From assembly GCA_006384855.1 (NCBI GenBank), contig VCJN01001385.1:1-64000 (forward strand): DNA of 64,000 nucleotides. Reading direction: 5' to 3'. The DNA is from Tetraselmis striata (lineage: Eukaryota; Chlorophyta; Chlorodendrophyceae; Chlorodendrales; Chlorodendraceae). Of the stretch, positions 47,901 through 58,999 are shown piece after piece. Made by a program: the position numbers and the translations under genes. A model generated the notes under the pieces. The model worked only from the letters and a program-made list of their open reading frames with translations, made no database searches and was not told where the DNA came from. Numbering within the stretch: position 1 is the stretch's first letter; every line of letters starts with the position of its first letter.

Positions 47901-50900
47901 GTGGCGCTCAGCCATCTGCGCCAGCCGGCCCAACACGGCGCAGGCAGCAGCAGCAGCAGCAGCAGGCGGTCTTTCGTGACGACTCGAATACGGCCATGAT
48001 GTCCTTTTGCGGCCTGACGATTATCATGAACCAACACCTGGGCGTAACAGGCTTCTCATACCGCCCGACTCCAAGCGTTGTCATCTCTACCTGACGTCCT
48101 GGGGGGACCTTCCCACCCCATCCGAGGGGTGTCCTCACACCTTGTCTCAAGGCCAAGTTCCAAGTCAATCTCCGCTACCCCCCCCCCCCCCCCCCCTGTA
48201 ACGACTCTCGACAGATTCATCGCTGAGGCGGGGCTGTCGCCTCAATTCGCAACGTCACCGGGGTGACCGACGCCGCCCTTCCCCGGTCCGTCGGCGCCAG
48301 ATGACCCCACGCTCTCCTCACCTTTACCGCCAGCATGCCAACGCGGCCGTCCGCGAGAGCAAACGCCAGGCGCTCCTCCGGATACTCCGCGTCGGCGCTC
48401 TGCGCATCCTCTCCCTGCAGGTGGGGCGTTCCGGACGGCACAAAAAGACACCCGTCCACACCTGAGAACATGAGGTGGGATGAGATGGACCCAGAAAGGC
48501 AGGCACGCCACGCCAGTCGCACTCGCGCAGAGCTGTCGCTTGTCGCGTGTCGCATCGTGATTGGCGTTGCGGGTGGGGGACGCACCTTGGGGGCGCTCGG
48601 GGCGCGGGGCGCGGGCGGCGCTGGGAGGGACCACTTGGCCCACTTGGATGGGGTGTCCGGCGCGTGCGCGGCGTCGCTGGGCAGCACCCACTCCACGCAG
48701 GTGAAGGGCAGGTCGAGCACGCGCACGCGCTGCGGCGCCGCGGTGGCACCCACCTGCCCACCGGAGGGAGCCGGCCAACACACGAGTGAGCGGGGCCATG
48801 GGACAGCCGTCTCGAGGTGTGACGCCGTTGAGCACAAAGGCAGGAAAAAGAAAAATGCGAATGAAATGAAATGCGGCCGCATTGTTTGCTGCTACTCACC
48901 AGTTATTGGATGTCTTAAAAACGATCCAAATAAAAGTGCTATTCTATTCAGCTAATATTATTCATAGCTAATATCATTCATTATTCATTATCATACTCGT
49001 TCTCATGATTTATTGTCATTTCTATTTCATTTATCATACTTTATTTCTCTTCGATTCTATTCAGTTCTATTTCATTCTTGACTTCATCATTGATTATTGA
49101 TTATGCAGCTAATACCCATTTATTGCAGCTTGCGGTGTTAAAACACATGAGCAGCTTTAAATCACGTGCGAAGCTGCGACACCTCCGGATGGCAACGAAG
49201 GGGGTTCAATGTAAACGATGGCAATTCCTCCAAAGGATTTACGAGTAACGGAAGAAAAACAGTCGACTGGTTATTTAGTCAAGCAGATACACCGTCCAGT
49301 CGGGTGTATCTCAGCGCATTGCCTCATCCGGCGGGGTCATTGCGAGGAGGGAGGGATGGATACACCTGCGGGCGCTGCCGGCATGATGCTTAAGAAGGAC
49401 AACCCAGGCAGAGGAGGCAGGGGGGGGGTGCACCACCCAGATCTCCGCCGGAGCGCCGCGGAAGAGGATGAGGAGGTAGCGGCCGGACGGCGAGGACCTG
49501 ACCGCCAGCATGGGGGAGATCTCGGGACCGACTTCGCGGAAGGGGAGGCTTGCGCGACTGCGGCAGGGGAATCCACAGCGCCGTGGCGTCAGCGCACGCG
49601 GAAGGACGCACACGCCGGCCGCAGCGGCGCGTCGCATTGCATGGCGGCAAGCGGCACCTCTGCATGTCGGTGAGGATGATGCAGTTGCGCCAGCCGTGCT
49701 GCTCCTTCTTGCAGCTGAAGCTCACCAGGCGCGGGGTGCTCCCCAGCCAGCGCAGCCCGCGGATGACCTCCTTGTGGACCTGCGCAGGCGCCGGCAGGGC
49801 ACAGCAAGATACATCTGCGCGTGACCCCCGCGTCAACACGTCCTACAGTGGTAAAACAGCCTGCCCTCAGTATATTCATTCCCCCAGGCTCGTCCCCCTC
49901 CCCGGCCCACTCTTCCGGTCCCCAACACATGCACGTACTCACTTACTTATTGATACAACCTATGCTCAGTGCTTTAAGCCAATCACGATGACGTTGCAAC
50001 CTAAAGCCGACTGCAGCTTCATGAAAGGCTGCTCTCTCCCTCTCCCTCTATATATATGTATGCATATATACATCTGTACATACATATATATTTATATTTA
50101 CGTACATAAGATAATATGTATGTATGTCTGTATGTATAAATATATACATGGATATGGATATACATTTCATATTCACATATATATATGTTTATATAGTGTG
50201 TGCGTGCGTGTGTTTATATGTCTGTGCACATAGACATTTAAGGCCGTCACTGTACATATTGCGGCGCCATCCCATACACTATCCAAGTGAGGTCATAATA
50301 GGCGTTCAATGCAATGCGGACTGTGCTTACGAGCGTGAGGTGGTCGGGTGGGGGCCGGCCTCTATCCCCTCACCTCGAGGCTGACGCTGATCACCGGAAG
50401 CAGCTGGCCGCCCAGACCCATACGCAGCGTGAGCACGTTGACCATGCCGTTGCCTGTGACCGCCGCCACCGTCACCATCGCGCGCGAAGCCGCTGGGCCG
50501 GGGCCGGCGGCCACGGGGGTGGGGCAGACCGCGAAGGAGGTGACGCCCTGGGGCAGCGCCGCCTGCAGGCTCACCAGCCGCGGTGTCGGCAGCCGCTTGG
50601 GAAGCGACAATGCGATGGACGGAACGGCCTGCGGAGGCAGCAGCGCACCGGCGAGCGCCAAGTCAGCAGGGCAACAGGACAACAGCATGGGCGTGGGTGG
50701 GCGATTAGGAGCGGCGGCGAGATGATCTGCGCACTCACCTGCTTTGCCGCCGCCGGCCCGGGCGCCGGCCCCCAGTCGATGTCCCACGTCCAAACACGGC
50801 AGTCCGCCGTCACCACCGCCACCACCAGGCTCTCCTGCCGCGGCGCCACGGCTACCCGGGAAGCGCCATCGCCGTGTCGGTCAGATGCTTCGAGCACGCC

Positions 50901-53900
50901 GTCTGCCGACAGATCGTTTGCCCCCCCCCCCCCCCTTTCCCTCGCGCCAACCCCCACCGCCCCTCCCCAACACACAAACACAGCCGCTCCCGAATTTCGC
51001 GGCCACAGCGGCAGCACTTCCTCCTCCGGCGGGCCCTTCCCAGCTTTGACTTCTATGCGCCGATTTTGGCGCATTTCGAGAGGCATTCAATGCCCCAGTT
51101 ACCAATGCTTTGCCGCGAGTACAATCAGCCAGTTCATACGAGGCGGCTCTTATCGTTCAAGAGGCAGGCATGATGGGGCCGTCAGAGCGGTGGGTTTGGT
51201 TGCGGGGACGGCGCACCGGTTGAGCCGAGGGCTGTCTGCGCCGACCGCGAGGTGTCCACATCCTCGGCAGCGTCGCCCGCGCCCGCCGCAGCGCCGCCGT
51301 CATCCCTGGACTTCCTTGAAGACAGTCTAGGGGGCACCACCAACATAAGCATGCTCAGTTGCGGACGTTAAGAACCATTATTGGGGTTCAAGGCTCTTTA
51401 AATAACAGCGGATGCTCCAATAGCATCAAAATCACAATACGGTTCTCTCATACAAAATCAGAATGATGCTTTTTGGTGATAGGAATATGTTGTTGATGAT
51501 GATCGCACCGTTTGGGAGGCAGCGCGACAGCAGATGGGATGAGCTCGCTGCCGGCTGTCACCGCATGCGGGCCATGCAAGGGGCCCCTCCACGGGCCCGA
51601 GGCGACGCTCAGGATGTGCGCGGCGGCGCCGGAGGGCGCTCGGGGCAGCTCCGGCATCATGCGGCGGGTCGCGGCCAGTGTGTACTGCAGCGCCTTGGAC
51701 TGGTAGCAGCTCCACACGCTCAGGCAGCCGTCCTGCACCGCACCGCACCGGAGTGAGCGCCGACATGCGGCTGGAACATGCGCCCGCTGGACAAGTCGCA
51801 GCGACAACCCGGTGTTGCGAGTGATTTTTTGATGCTTGACACCAGCTGATGACACGAGGTCGCTGCGGTGACGCCGCGGATCACAGGATGACATATGACG
51901 GCACATTATTTCCGATGCAATGCCCTTGCGAAGCTCTGGCAGCATATACCTGCAAACGCCCCACACTCTGCATGCATGTGCGCATGCAGGCTATGGCAAG
52001 GTGCATGCCGGGCGCAGGGCGGCAGCACTTTTCCCGGCATCCGGCACGGGGCATCCGCACCGTGTGCAGACACAGCAGAAAGTCGACGCCGCTCCCACGC
52101 CCGTCTCCCTGCGAGCTGCGCGGCAGGCTGCGCTCCGCCTGCACGTCCAGGATGCGGCTGAAGGCGGCCAGGCGGGATGGCCGGGCGATGCGGGACACCG
52201 GCCCGCCTAGCTCCAGGTCGAAGATCACCACCTGCGAGACGACGGCCATCCCGCCACCGTCCGTCACGCTGCCGCCCTTCCTGTCTCATGCCATGTCAAT
52301 GCATGATGGCATCGCGAGGTCATCGTCATGGTGTGATGGAGCGAGGAGCATAACATGATGATCATAACATGAGCAGAACATGATGATCATGGCATGTGGT
52401 GAGGCGGCATGATGGGGGATGGGATGGGTTGGGATGGGGCGATGGTCCTCAACCACAGCAGTCCCCAGATCTCAGCAGAGGACATGAGGCCATTGGCGTC
52501 GAATGTTGCCGCCACAAAGCGCTAATGGACAAAGTACTGATGTTCATTGATGCGGGCACCACAAGCACCACCCCCTGGCATCTCCCTGCCCAGCGTACCT
52601 CGGCCTCGCACATGACAAACAGCAGCTCCCGGGTTCGCGCCAGGAAGCAGCAGCGAACCGCAGCGGCGCTCCCCACGCCGGTCCTGAGCGCGTACTGCTT
52701 CACTTCCACGCGCTCCGCCCGCGGGTTCAGGAAGCGGAGCGAGACGATGGCGCCCTGCACGCGGTGGGCGGCGAGGTGCGGTGTGTCAGCGGCCCAGGCT
52801 CTTGCCGGCAGCATACTACCACCACAACAAGCAGCGCGCCTCCTTCGCCAAAGGTTAAGAATTTTATATTCGCAGTATTAATCGAGCTTATGTGAGTTTG
52901 CGGCCCTTTCCCTGTGATCCATGCGACAGGCCCACCTCCTCTCCACAGGCGCAGACGTGCGTCTGGTCGAGGGGGTCGCGCGTCAGGCACGTCAACGCCG
53001 CCCCGTGCCACTCCCTTGCCCAGACGCGCGCGCCGTCGCGGGGGTCCAGCAGCAGCAGGGCGCCGGGGGCCAGCAGCACCGCCAGAAGCGCGCCCCGGCT
53101 GGTCACCCACGCCATGTCCTGCACGCCCGGCTTGCCGGTAGGCGTGGCGGGGTCAGGCAGCCCCCCGGGACGGCTGTCCAGGAGCAGCCGGCGCGACGCC
53201 GCGGGAACGTCCCACAGGAACACGCGGCCCAGAGTGTCGCCGGCCGCCAGCCTGCAGCACAGCCGCCATCCAGCTCAGCGGGCGCACAGCAGCAAACCCA
53301 CCAGTGTGCCATGCCCCTTCAGTTGGCCGAGGGCGCGCAAGGAGGGACAGCCCTTTAGCGGGAGAAAGGGATTGGTGTCCTGTGATGAGATAGCACACTG
53401 CTCTTATAAGGCACACCCCCATCTACAGACTCAACTACCATCACAAAGGGCGGGCGGGAGAACAAATATGATTTTAAAATTCGATGTGATCAAATTACGT
53501 CCGTAGATTTGAAGAATTCTGTATTGGCGCGCTGTATAACACCGGAGTTTTACCCGCTTCCAACCCCTCATCGCGCGCGGGCCCTCGCCGGTTGCGGCGC
53601 ACCGCAAGTGAGACGCTCCCGCTCCCGCCGCCCGCGAGCTCGCGTCGTGGCATCCCGGGAACCTGCAGGCGCGTGAACCACCGTCAATGCGGCCCTTGAG
53701 TTCTCGCCCTGGCTACCGCGCGCTCGCGAAGCGCGGGCGCTGCCCCATCAGCTGAGGGGCGACGGCAACGCGCCCACCAGCGTACGCAGGTGACCGTCCC
53801 GCCGCTGTCGCCCTCGTGGAGCACGCCGATCACTTCGCTGCTCTGCAACTGGTGGGCCCAAGCAAGAACGGAGTGGTCAGGCCTCTCCCGGCATCTGCGG

Positions 53901-54228
53901 GGTGTCGGCTCTTTGCCGCACGCGATCCGTCGCCACGCAGCAGTCGTACCTATAAAATGCAATACACCAGAATGCCTACTCGCACCAGTAGCCTGGCGAA
54001 ATGATGTATGCAGCATTCGCGATCAGGGGGGCAGGCGCGGGGGGGGGGGGGGGGGGGGGGGAGGCGTACGTCTACAACGGCGATCGCCGTCGAGACGCCA
54101 TACGCGAAGACGGAGCCCTGCAGCACGTCACTCGCCCCGGCGTTGTGCTTGGAGGGAGGCGCAGGGACATGGCCAACCAGCTGCGCTCTCGTTGCTGCCG
54201 CGGCCGCCTCTGCAGTTTCACTGCGCAT
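38918..54228 (-). CDS. WDR11: WDR11-like WD-repeat protein (trans-Golgi tethering complex)
   Basis: WDR11 forms a complex with FAM91A1 that helps capture AP-1 vesicles at the trans-Golgi network; it is also linked to ciliary signalling in animals. Exons with agreeing phases: 54070-54228, 53778-53842, 52936-53251, 52599-52754, 52061-52231, 51509-51732, 51217-51305, 50739-50902, 50374-50628, 49658-49779, 49437-49557, 48586-48753, 48322-48414, 47657-47871, 46757-47141, then 42839-42905, 42598-42708, 42218-42288, 41982-42045, 40812-40878, 40358-40389, 39888-40057 and 38918-39170. Exons at about 45.5-45.85 and 43.7-44.25 kb are clear but their edges are not. Markers in WDR11 order: [87 protein letters not shown] and a C-terminal [15 protein letters not shown]. 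Two double seven-blade propellers then an alpha-solenoid are expected. Confidence 0.85.
39863..39881. repeat. G19 homopolymer (C19 in sense) next to a WDR11 splice donor
   Basis: On the minus strand the run starts 6 bases after the donor at 39887, in the last intron of the WDR11-like gene. Confidence 0.9.
40076..40093. repeat. G18 homopolymer (C18 in sense) upstream of a WDR11 acceptor
   Basis: On the minus strand this C run ends 19 bases before the exon starting at 40057, so it forms part of the pyrimidine tract. Confidence 0.9.
41098..41123. repeat. Short palindrome of GTAC words
   Basis: TACGAGTAC at 41098-41106 is inverted at 41115-41123. Lies in a WDR11-like intron. Related GTAC/GGTACC-rich words occur near 23590, 23790, 44680 and 46360. 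Confidence 0.6.
41195..41442 (-). mobile_element. tRNA-derived SINE-like element (R3 copy 2)
   Basis: On the minus strand the element begins with a tRNA-like head (about 41380-41442): GCCCGCTCGGTTGAGCGG resembles a D-arm/A-box and GGTCCCGGAATCCATTCCTGG a T-arm/B-box. A body follows that matches 8300-8440. It sits in an intron of the WDR11-like gene in the same orientation. The anticodon arm does not fold well, so this is tRNA-like rather than a tRNA gene. Confidence 0.5.
44596..44620 (+). repeat. (CCCG)n microsatellite
   Basis: Run of CCCGCCCG words in a WDR11-like intron. Confidence 0.75.
46580..46600. repeat. G21 homopolymer
   Basis: Uninterrupted 21 G, in the intron following the exon 46757-47141 of the WDR11-like gene. 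Confidence 0.9.
48178..48197. repeat. C20 homopolymer
   Basis: Uninterrupted 20 C in the WDR11-like intron 47872-48321. Confidence 0.9.
48950..49110. repeat. AT-rich intronic stretch
   Basis: ATTCATTATTCAT-type words in the WDR11-like intron 48754-49436. No genes seen. Confidence 0.65.
50047..50240. repeat. AT-rich low-complexity stretch in a WDR11 intron
   Basis: ATATATGTATG-type words inside the intron 49780-50373. No genes seen. Confidence 0.75.
54039..54061. repeat. G23 homopolymer (C23 in sense) next to the first WDR11 donor
   Basis: On the minus strand the run starts 8 bases after the GT of the first intron donor (54069). Confidence 0.9.
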
Positions 54229-55029
54229 TGAAACGCTCCTCGCCCGCCGGGCTGTTCACGCGTCCCTTCCTAGCTGCGCTGAGGTGGCTGTGCTGCTGCA
54301 AGGTCAGAGAGACATTAAAGAGAATAAGAGGCGGACTGCTGCTGCTGCGGGCAAGCAGGCGGCTGACTTTGTGTGGGGATGGCGATGATGAATAGCAAAT
54401 ATCTGCTCATGGTGATGGAGCGCGACCTCATCGCAGGCCGGTAGCGCGCGCCTCGCGCGGGCGGCGCGAAATAGCGACTATATTATTTAAAACTGCTACT
54501 TGTACTGATGCTGCCGTACTATATATATACGACGACTGGGGGACAAATGATACAGCAGCCCACAAAGATCTCGGCACGTTTTTCAAGTGATGATTCGATG
54601 TCGGCCGGTGATGTTTTTTTTCCCGCCCCCGGGACAGGACTGGCCGGTGATGTTATCAACCCCCGCCTTCACTTCCGGCCGCGCCCTTCCATTTGCAGTA
54701 TAATACATAGACATGTTGCGCTGTGAGCAGAGAGCTCCAAATCGAGGCGTTGGTTGCATTGTGCTCTTGCTACAACATAAAGAACCCTCTTGTACGCGTT
54801 TCGTTGTTTATTGTCAGTGTGGATGTCGCCATGCCAGTATGTCATATTGTCATGATCGAGGGTATGTTTGTGAAGTTATCGTGAGCATTTGGGCACTATG
54901 CCAACATACCATTACATTATATCATCATGGAGCAGCTACATTCACAAAGGCGCACTCTCCGCGTCGGCGGAGTCTACGCGGACGATCACTTCTGGCAACG
55001 TAGCAATAAAAAGGCCAATACTAACTATG
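54229..55029. other. Region 5' of the WDR11-like gene
   Basis: Presumed promoter and leader region. No recognised gene or element beyond a short block near 54607-54645 similar to 14122-14165. Confidence 0.35.
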
Positions 55030-55335
55030 CATGATGAGCTTGCTTGAGTGATGCACCCGGCTTCCTCGCGATGAGAGGGCGCCCGGATCCGCTGCCAAGC
55101 GCGCGACCGCGAGTACCGTGCGGCGCACCCCCTGGCTCACCCACCCAATGTGCCAAAGACCATGCATGTGTACTCCGACATGTCCATGATGTCTCGAAGT
55201 GGGCCCATGCTTCGTGCCATGCCACGTTGCATCCCACACCGCCCACCCCCGTGGCATGTCGCCCAAGAGGGTGTGCTGAAATCGACCCACAGCCGTGACC
55301 CGGGGCACTGCGGTGTGTACTTGACCCCGCACCAC
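55030..55335 (+). repeat. Dispersed repeat family R1, copy C
   Basis: Colinear with 3370-3640: GATGAGC, CGCGATGAGAGGGCGCCC, GTGCGGCGCACCC, CAAAGACCATG, CTCCGACATG, TCTCGAAG and GGCACTGCGGTGT. It lacks the FGNGMTDE part present in copies A and B. Frames are interrupted. Confidence 0.6.
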
Positions 55336-56888
55336 ACGGATCTACATGTAACGCTAAAGACATCAACCTTATTGGTCTTCTCACGCATTGCGCGAGGTAC
55401 ATACACACACAAATATTATAAACGCATTGCAATTTCAAGCCCGTGCGCCGGCATCGGCATTCAGCAATGCAGGTGCGTCTAAATAATGATATCGTGATAC
55501 ATATCGTCCCATACATACTCAATCATAGTTGCTATGGCATTATTGTGTGGGCTACAACCAACCACTCAACATGGCGAGTGCCCATGCTTCCGCTACCATT
55601 ACATTGTTGATCCGCGCCGCCACTTCAGATGACAAGGCTGCCAATGCCAACTAGCAGTCCCCGCCCATTGACAAGATCCTTTTTTCTTGTGGGGCAGAAA
55701 CACCCGCACGGCGCAGAATCTCTCGCCCAGCGTCGCTCACGCTTGCCACGGCACCTCGCCGTGAGCTATACGGACCCTCCCTACTGCCAACAGCTGAACC
55801 TGAAAGGTCACCGACTGGCTGGAGCCATCTACCACTAGCACATCCTGAAACCTCACTGCAAACATTCCCCTGCCTCATCCCAATATGTGTGACGCTCCCT
55901 CCGGCGCCTGGGTCCAGGTCCATCTTGAAGGCTATTATACTCTTGTCACATCACCGTGTCGGCCACAAGACAAACAGTCTGGGCCATATGAGAGGTACCC
56001 GTTGTTGCAGACACGCACACCTCGGAGAAGTTCTGCACCCCGATCTCGAAGTGAAAGGTGTACAATGGTATGGATTTGCTTCTTTACTGCGAGTGAATGC
56101 CTTGATCACTTGCCAGGCGCTCAACATCGCATAGTGACACCAGCGTCAAGTGCACCGCCTCTTCCTGCAAGCTCGTCTCTTCCGCCATCATATGCGCTCC
56201 GGGCATAACACACCACTGTGGGTACGCCGCGCCAATTTCAACCAAAACCTTGTAGGTGTTGCACGTCGAAGTCTCCATCAAGTATATTGTACGAATGTGT
56301 ACCCCGTTGCTGAAGCCCCCCCCCCTCCCCCGACCCGCCTCCTCCGCCCTTGCAAGGCAGCTAGGGCAACAATTTCGACAGCGTGACAAGCGTTTGTTGC
56401 GCAGCTAGTGCTCAACCGGCAATACCAGGAGAATTGCCGCAAATGTAGCTTGAGGGGCGCCGAAAAGTATGTCGGGAATAATCGTGAGGTCATGTGTTGT
56501 GGGTGACAGTTGACAAGTCCAAGCCGAGCATCATGGCAACATTATCATCAGCGGCAACGGAACCGCCATGGCATGTACGACTCGTCGATCCACTTTTATG
56601 GTGATATTGGTAGAATCGAGGTTTGAATTACATCGGGAAATGGCCGCTTCGTGTTCCGCTAGCAACGCCGCCATGTACGCCGATGACAAGCCGCGCACGC
56701 GCCAGCACCAGCCAGTCAGCCCAGTATGCTACATGACGCACCGGAGCAGCGACGGCTGTCCACTATCTGCCTTTGCGCCACCTTGACACCTTGCGCGAAG
56801 GCATCGCCTCTCTCGCAGGGGCGCAAGGTGTGACTACTCGCGAGTGTACGGTACCGGCCAACTCAACCACTCCCTATACCTTCTAGCT
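55336..56888. other. Unassigned region with coding-like minus-strand fragments
   Basis: Minus-strand segments at 56084-56280 (TCNTYKVLVEIGAAYPQW, VERLASDQGIH) and about 55950-56080 (EIGVQNFSEVCVSATTG) read like protein but are broken by stops. No family recognised. Could be a decayed gene or transposon. Confidence 0.3.
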
Positions 56889-57365
56889 ATGATGGCGGGC
56901 GGTAAGAAGGCGGGCGGTTTCTCGAGCGACCAGCCCACAGAGAAATTTCCCGACAAGACGCCGGAGCCTGTGCAACAAACGACCGCGGAGGCAACGCTTT
57001 CGACTCTGCAAACGCTAAAACTTCATTTCGACAGCCTATCGACCCGATTAGATATACAGAAGGAGATCAACGAGCAGCGTGCCAATGTCGCGACCAACGA
57101 CGACGAGGATGAGTGTGGTAACGACCCGTCGCACGATGCCCGGGCAGCATCCACGACGGAGGACGAAGACGGCGACGACTGCGGCGAATTTATCGACCCC
57201 CGCGATTGGGTAGACGACCTATACCCCGCGCTTATCATGCCATCCTCCCTCCCTTTGGGCGTGCGATGCTCCAGCCTCTTCAAGCCCCGGCGCGACGAGG
57301 CGGACCTCTACTTCACGGGGGCGAACAAGACGGCATACCAAGACGAGTACCGACACGTCTTGTGA
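56889..57365 (+). CDS. Gag-like ORF of a DIRS-like retroelement
   Basis: A 159-residue open frame begins MMAGGKKAGGF and includes a helical stretch (LSTLQTLKLHFDSLSTRLDI), a strongly acidic linker (DEDECGNDPSHD, TEDEDGDDCGE) and DPRDWVDDLYPALI. I assign it as gag-like only because of its position just upstream of a reverse-transcriptase remnant on the same strand. The sequence itself shows no known gag motif. Later segments to about 57700 (ALRALAAVSDAHEARVAYL, AEHKRSAFVVDGLLAALLDK) continue it in other frames. Confidence 0.4.
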   Translation: MMAGGKKAGGFSSDQPTEKFPDKTPEPVQQTTAEATLSTLQTLKLHFDSLSTRLDIQKEINEQRANVATNDDEDECGNDPSHDARAASTTEDEDGDDCGEFIDPRDWVDDLYPALIMPSSLPLGVRCSSLFKPRRDEADLYFTGANKTAYQDEYRHVL

Positions 57366-58550
57366 TGCTATGGCCTTTCCACAAGGCCGCGGAGGTATAG
57401 TCGGCGGCAACAACAGCTATGGCAACTCTTTGGGCGTCCAACGCCACCACCCACACCAAGAAGGACGCCCTCGACTTACTCTACACCGCGCTTCGCGCGC
57501 TTGCGGCAGTGAGCGACGCGCACGAGGCCCGGGTCGCCTACCTACGCCGCTTGAAGGCCAAGAAGGCACTCACCGGAGCGCCTCATATACTCCCGCGTCT
57601 TCCACCTTGCCGAGCACAAGCGCTCCGCCTTCGTCGTCGACGGCCTCCTCGCCGCCCTCTTAGACAAGCGACTCGAGGTCGGCCTCGCCACTGCAGCCTA
57701 GGCACATGCATCGGCACAATTCAAGAAAAAGGAGCGGGAGGAGGACCCCGAGACCGCCGCCTCGCGGATGGACAAGTCGGCGCGCGAAAAGCGTGAGCGG
57801 GAGAGCCGCGCGAGGCGGAGGCCAATAACAAGATCGACAAGGGCAAGGGCAACGAATGACGGTGTGGCGCGCCGTGCCAACAGCTACCACCCCGGCTCCG
57901 ACTTTATGCGACACCGCGTGCGTCGGAGCTGGCAACGATGGAGAAACATCGGCGCAAGCGCGCAAGCTGGATCCGGGATACGAGGGCGTACGAGTTACAT
58001 TCCGTAACGGCCGGCCACCCCCAAGATTCAACCAAGGCGTCTCCTTATTCCATGACGCAACCCAAGCCCAGCTCAAGTTCCTATACTCCGAGGACGCTTC
58101 ACGACTACACGACAGTTGGCGCGTGGGAGGGGTCGACGTGCGCGTGATGGGTGTCGCGGGCCTTCTTCGTGCCGAATAAGCCCGGCGACAACCAGTCGCG
58201 GATAATCATCGACCTACTCGTGCTCAACACCTACTGCGCTCGGAAGGTAAGGGCCTCCGGATGGAGACGATCATGGGTGTGCGCCACCCCACCAAGAAAG
58301 GGTACTACATGTTATCCTTCGACCTTCAAGACGGCTTCTACGCCTTGGGCATTGCGCCCTCTGACCGAGACTACTTCACGGTCAACATCCGCGGCGAATT
58401 CTACCGGCTATGTGGGCTACCGATGTGGTTGTCGCTGAGCTCTTACTACTTCGTCACCTTCACCATGACGTTCGTGCGGCACCTACCCTGCTGCCCGGCT
58501 ACCCCTACGCCGGCTGGCAACGTGCCACGCTCACGCCGCTGGTTCCGGAA

Positions 58551-58568
58551 GGGGGGGGGGGGGGGGGG
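58551..58568. repeat. G18 homopolymer inside a reverse-transcriptase remnant
   Basis: Uninterrupted 18 G between the motif B and YVDD parts of the DIRS-like fragment. Confidence 0.9.
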
Positions 58569-58999
58569 CACACGTCTTACCGTACGTGGATGATTGACTT
58601 CATGTTGTTCGCCTCATCGGAGCCGGAGACGCCAGAGCTCCGCCAGCGCGCCGCCGACATGCTGGACGTGTTGGGGCTGCAACGCAATCCCACGAAGGGG
58701 CTGTGGAAGCCATTAGTCTAGTACGGGCAGCACATGGGTGGGGACATCGGCACGGCTACGAGTCATTTTATGCCCCGAAAGCCGAGCTGGCCAAGCTGTC
58801 GCAGCATGCCAACCTGCTACTACAGCGGGCGGGCCGCCCGCAACGCGCGATGGCTGCCCATCCGAGAGTTGCAGTCCCTGGCGGGCCGGGCACAATACAT
58901 GTACCTGGCAATTCCGGCCGGCCGCCTCTTCTTGCGAGGAGCTCCGCGGCGTTGTGGGCTCCAAGTGGGGCGGCCGCGCTTGGATGACGCCGCAGCTTC

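Noticed and set aside
52430-52515. Extra WDR11 exon reading [20 protein letters not shown]
   Set aside because: It looks somewhat WD-like, but the exons on either side (52599-52754 and 52061-52231) already join in phase and in the expected WDR11 order without it.
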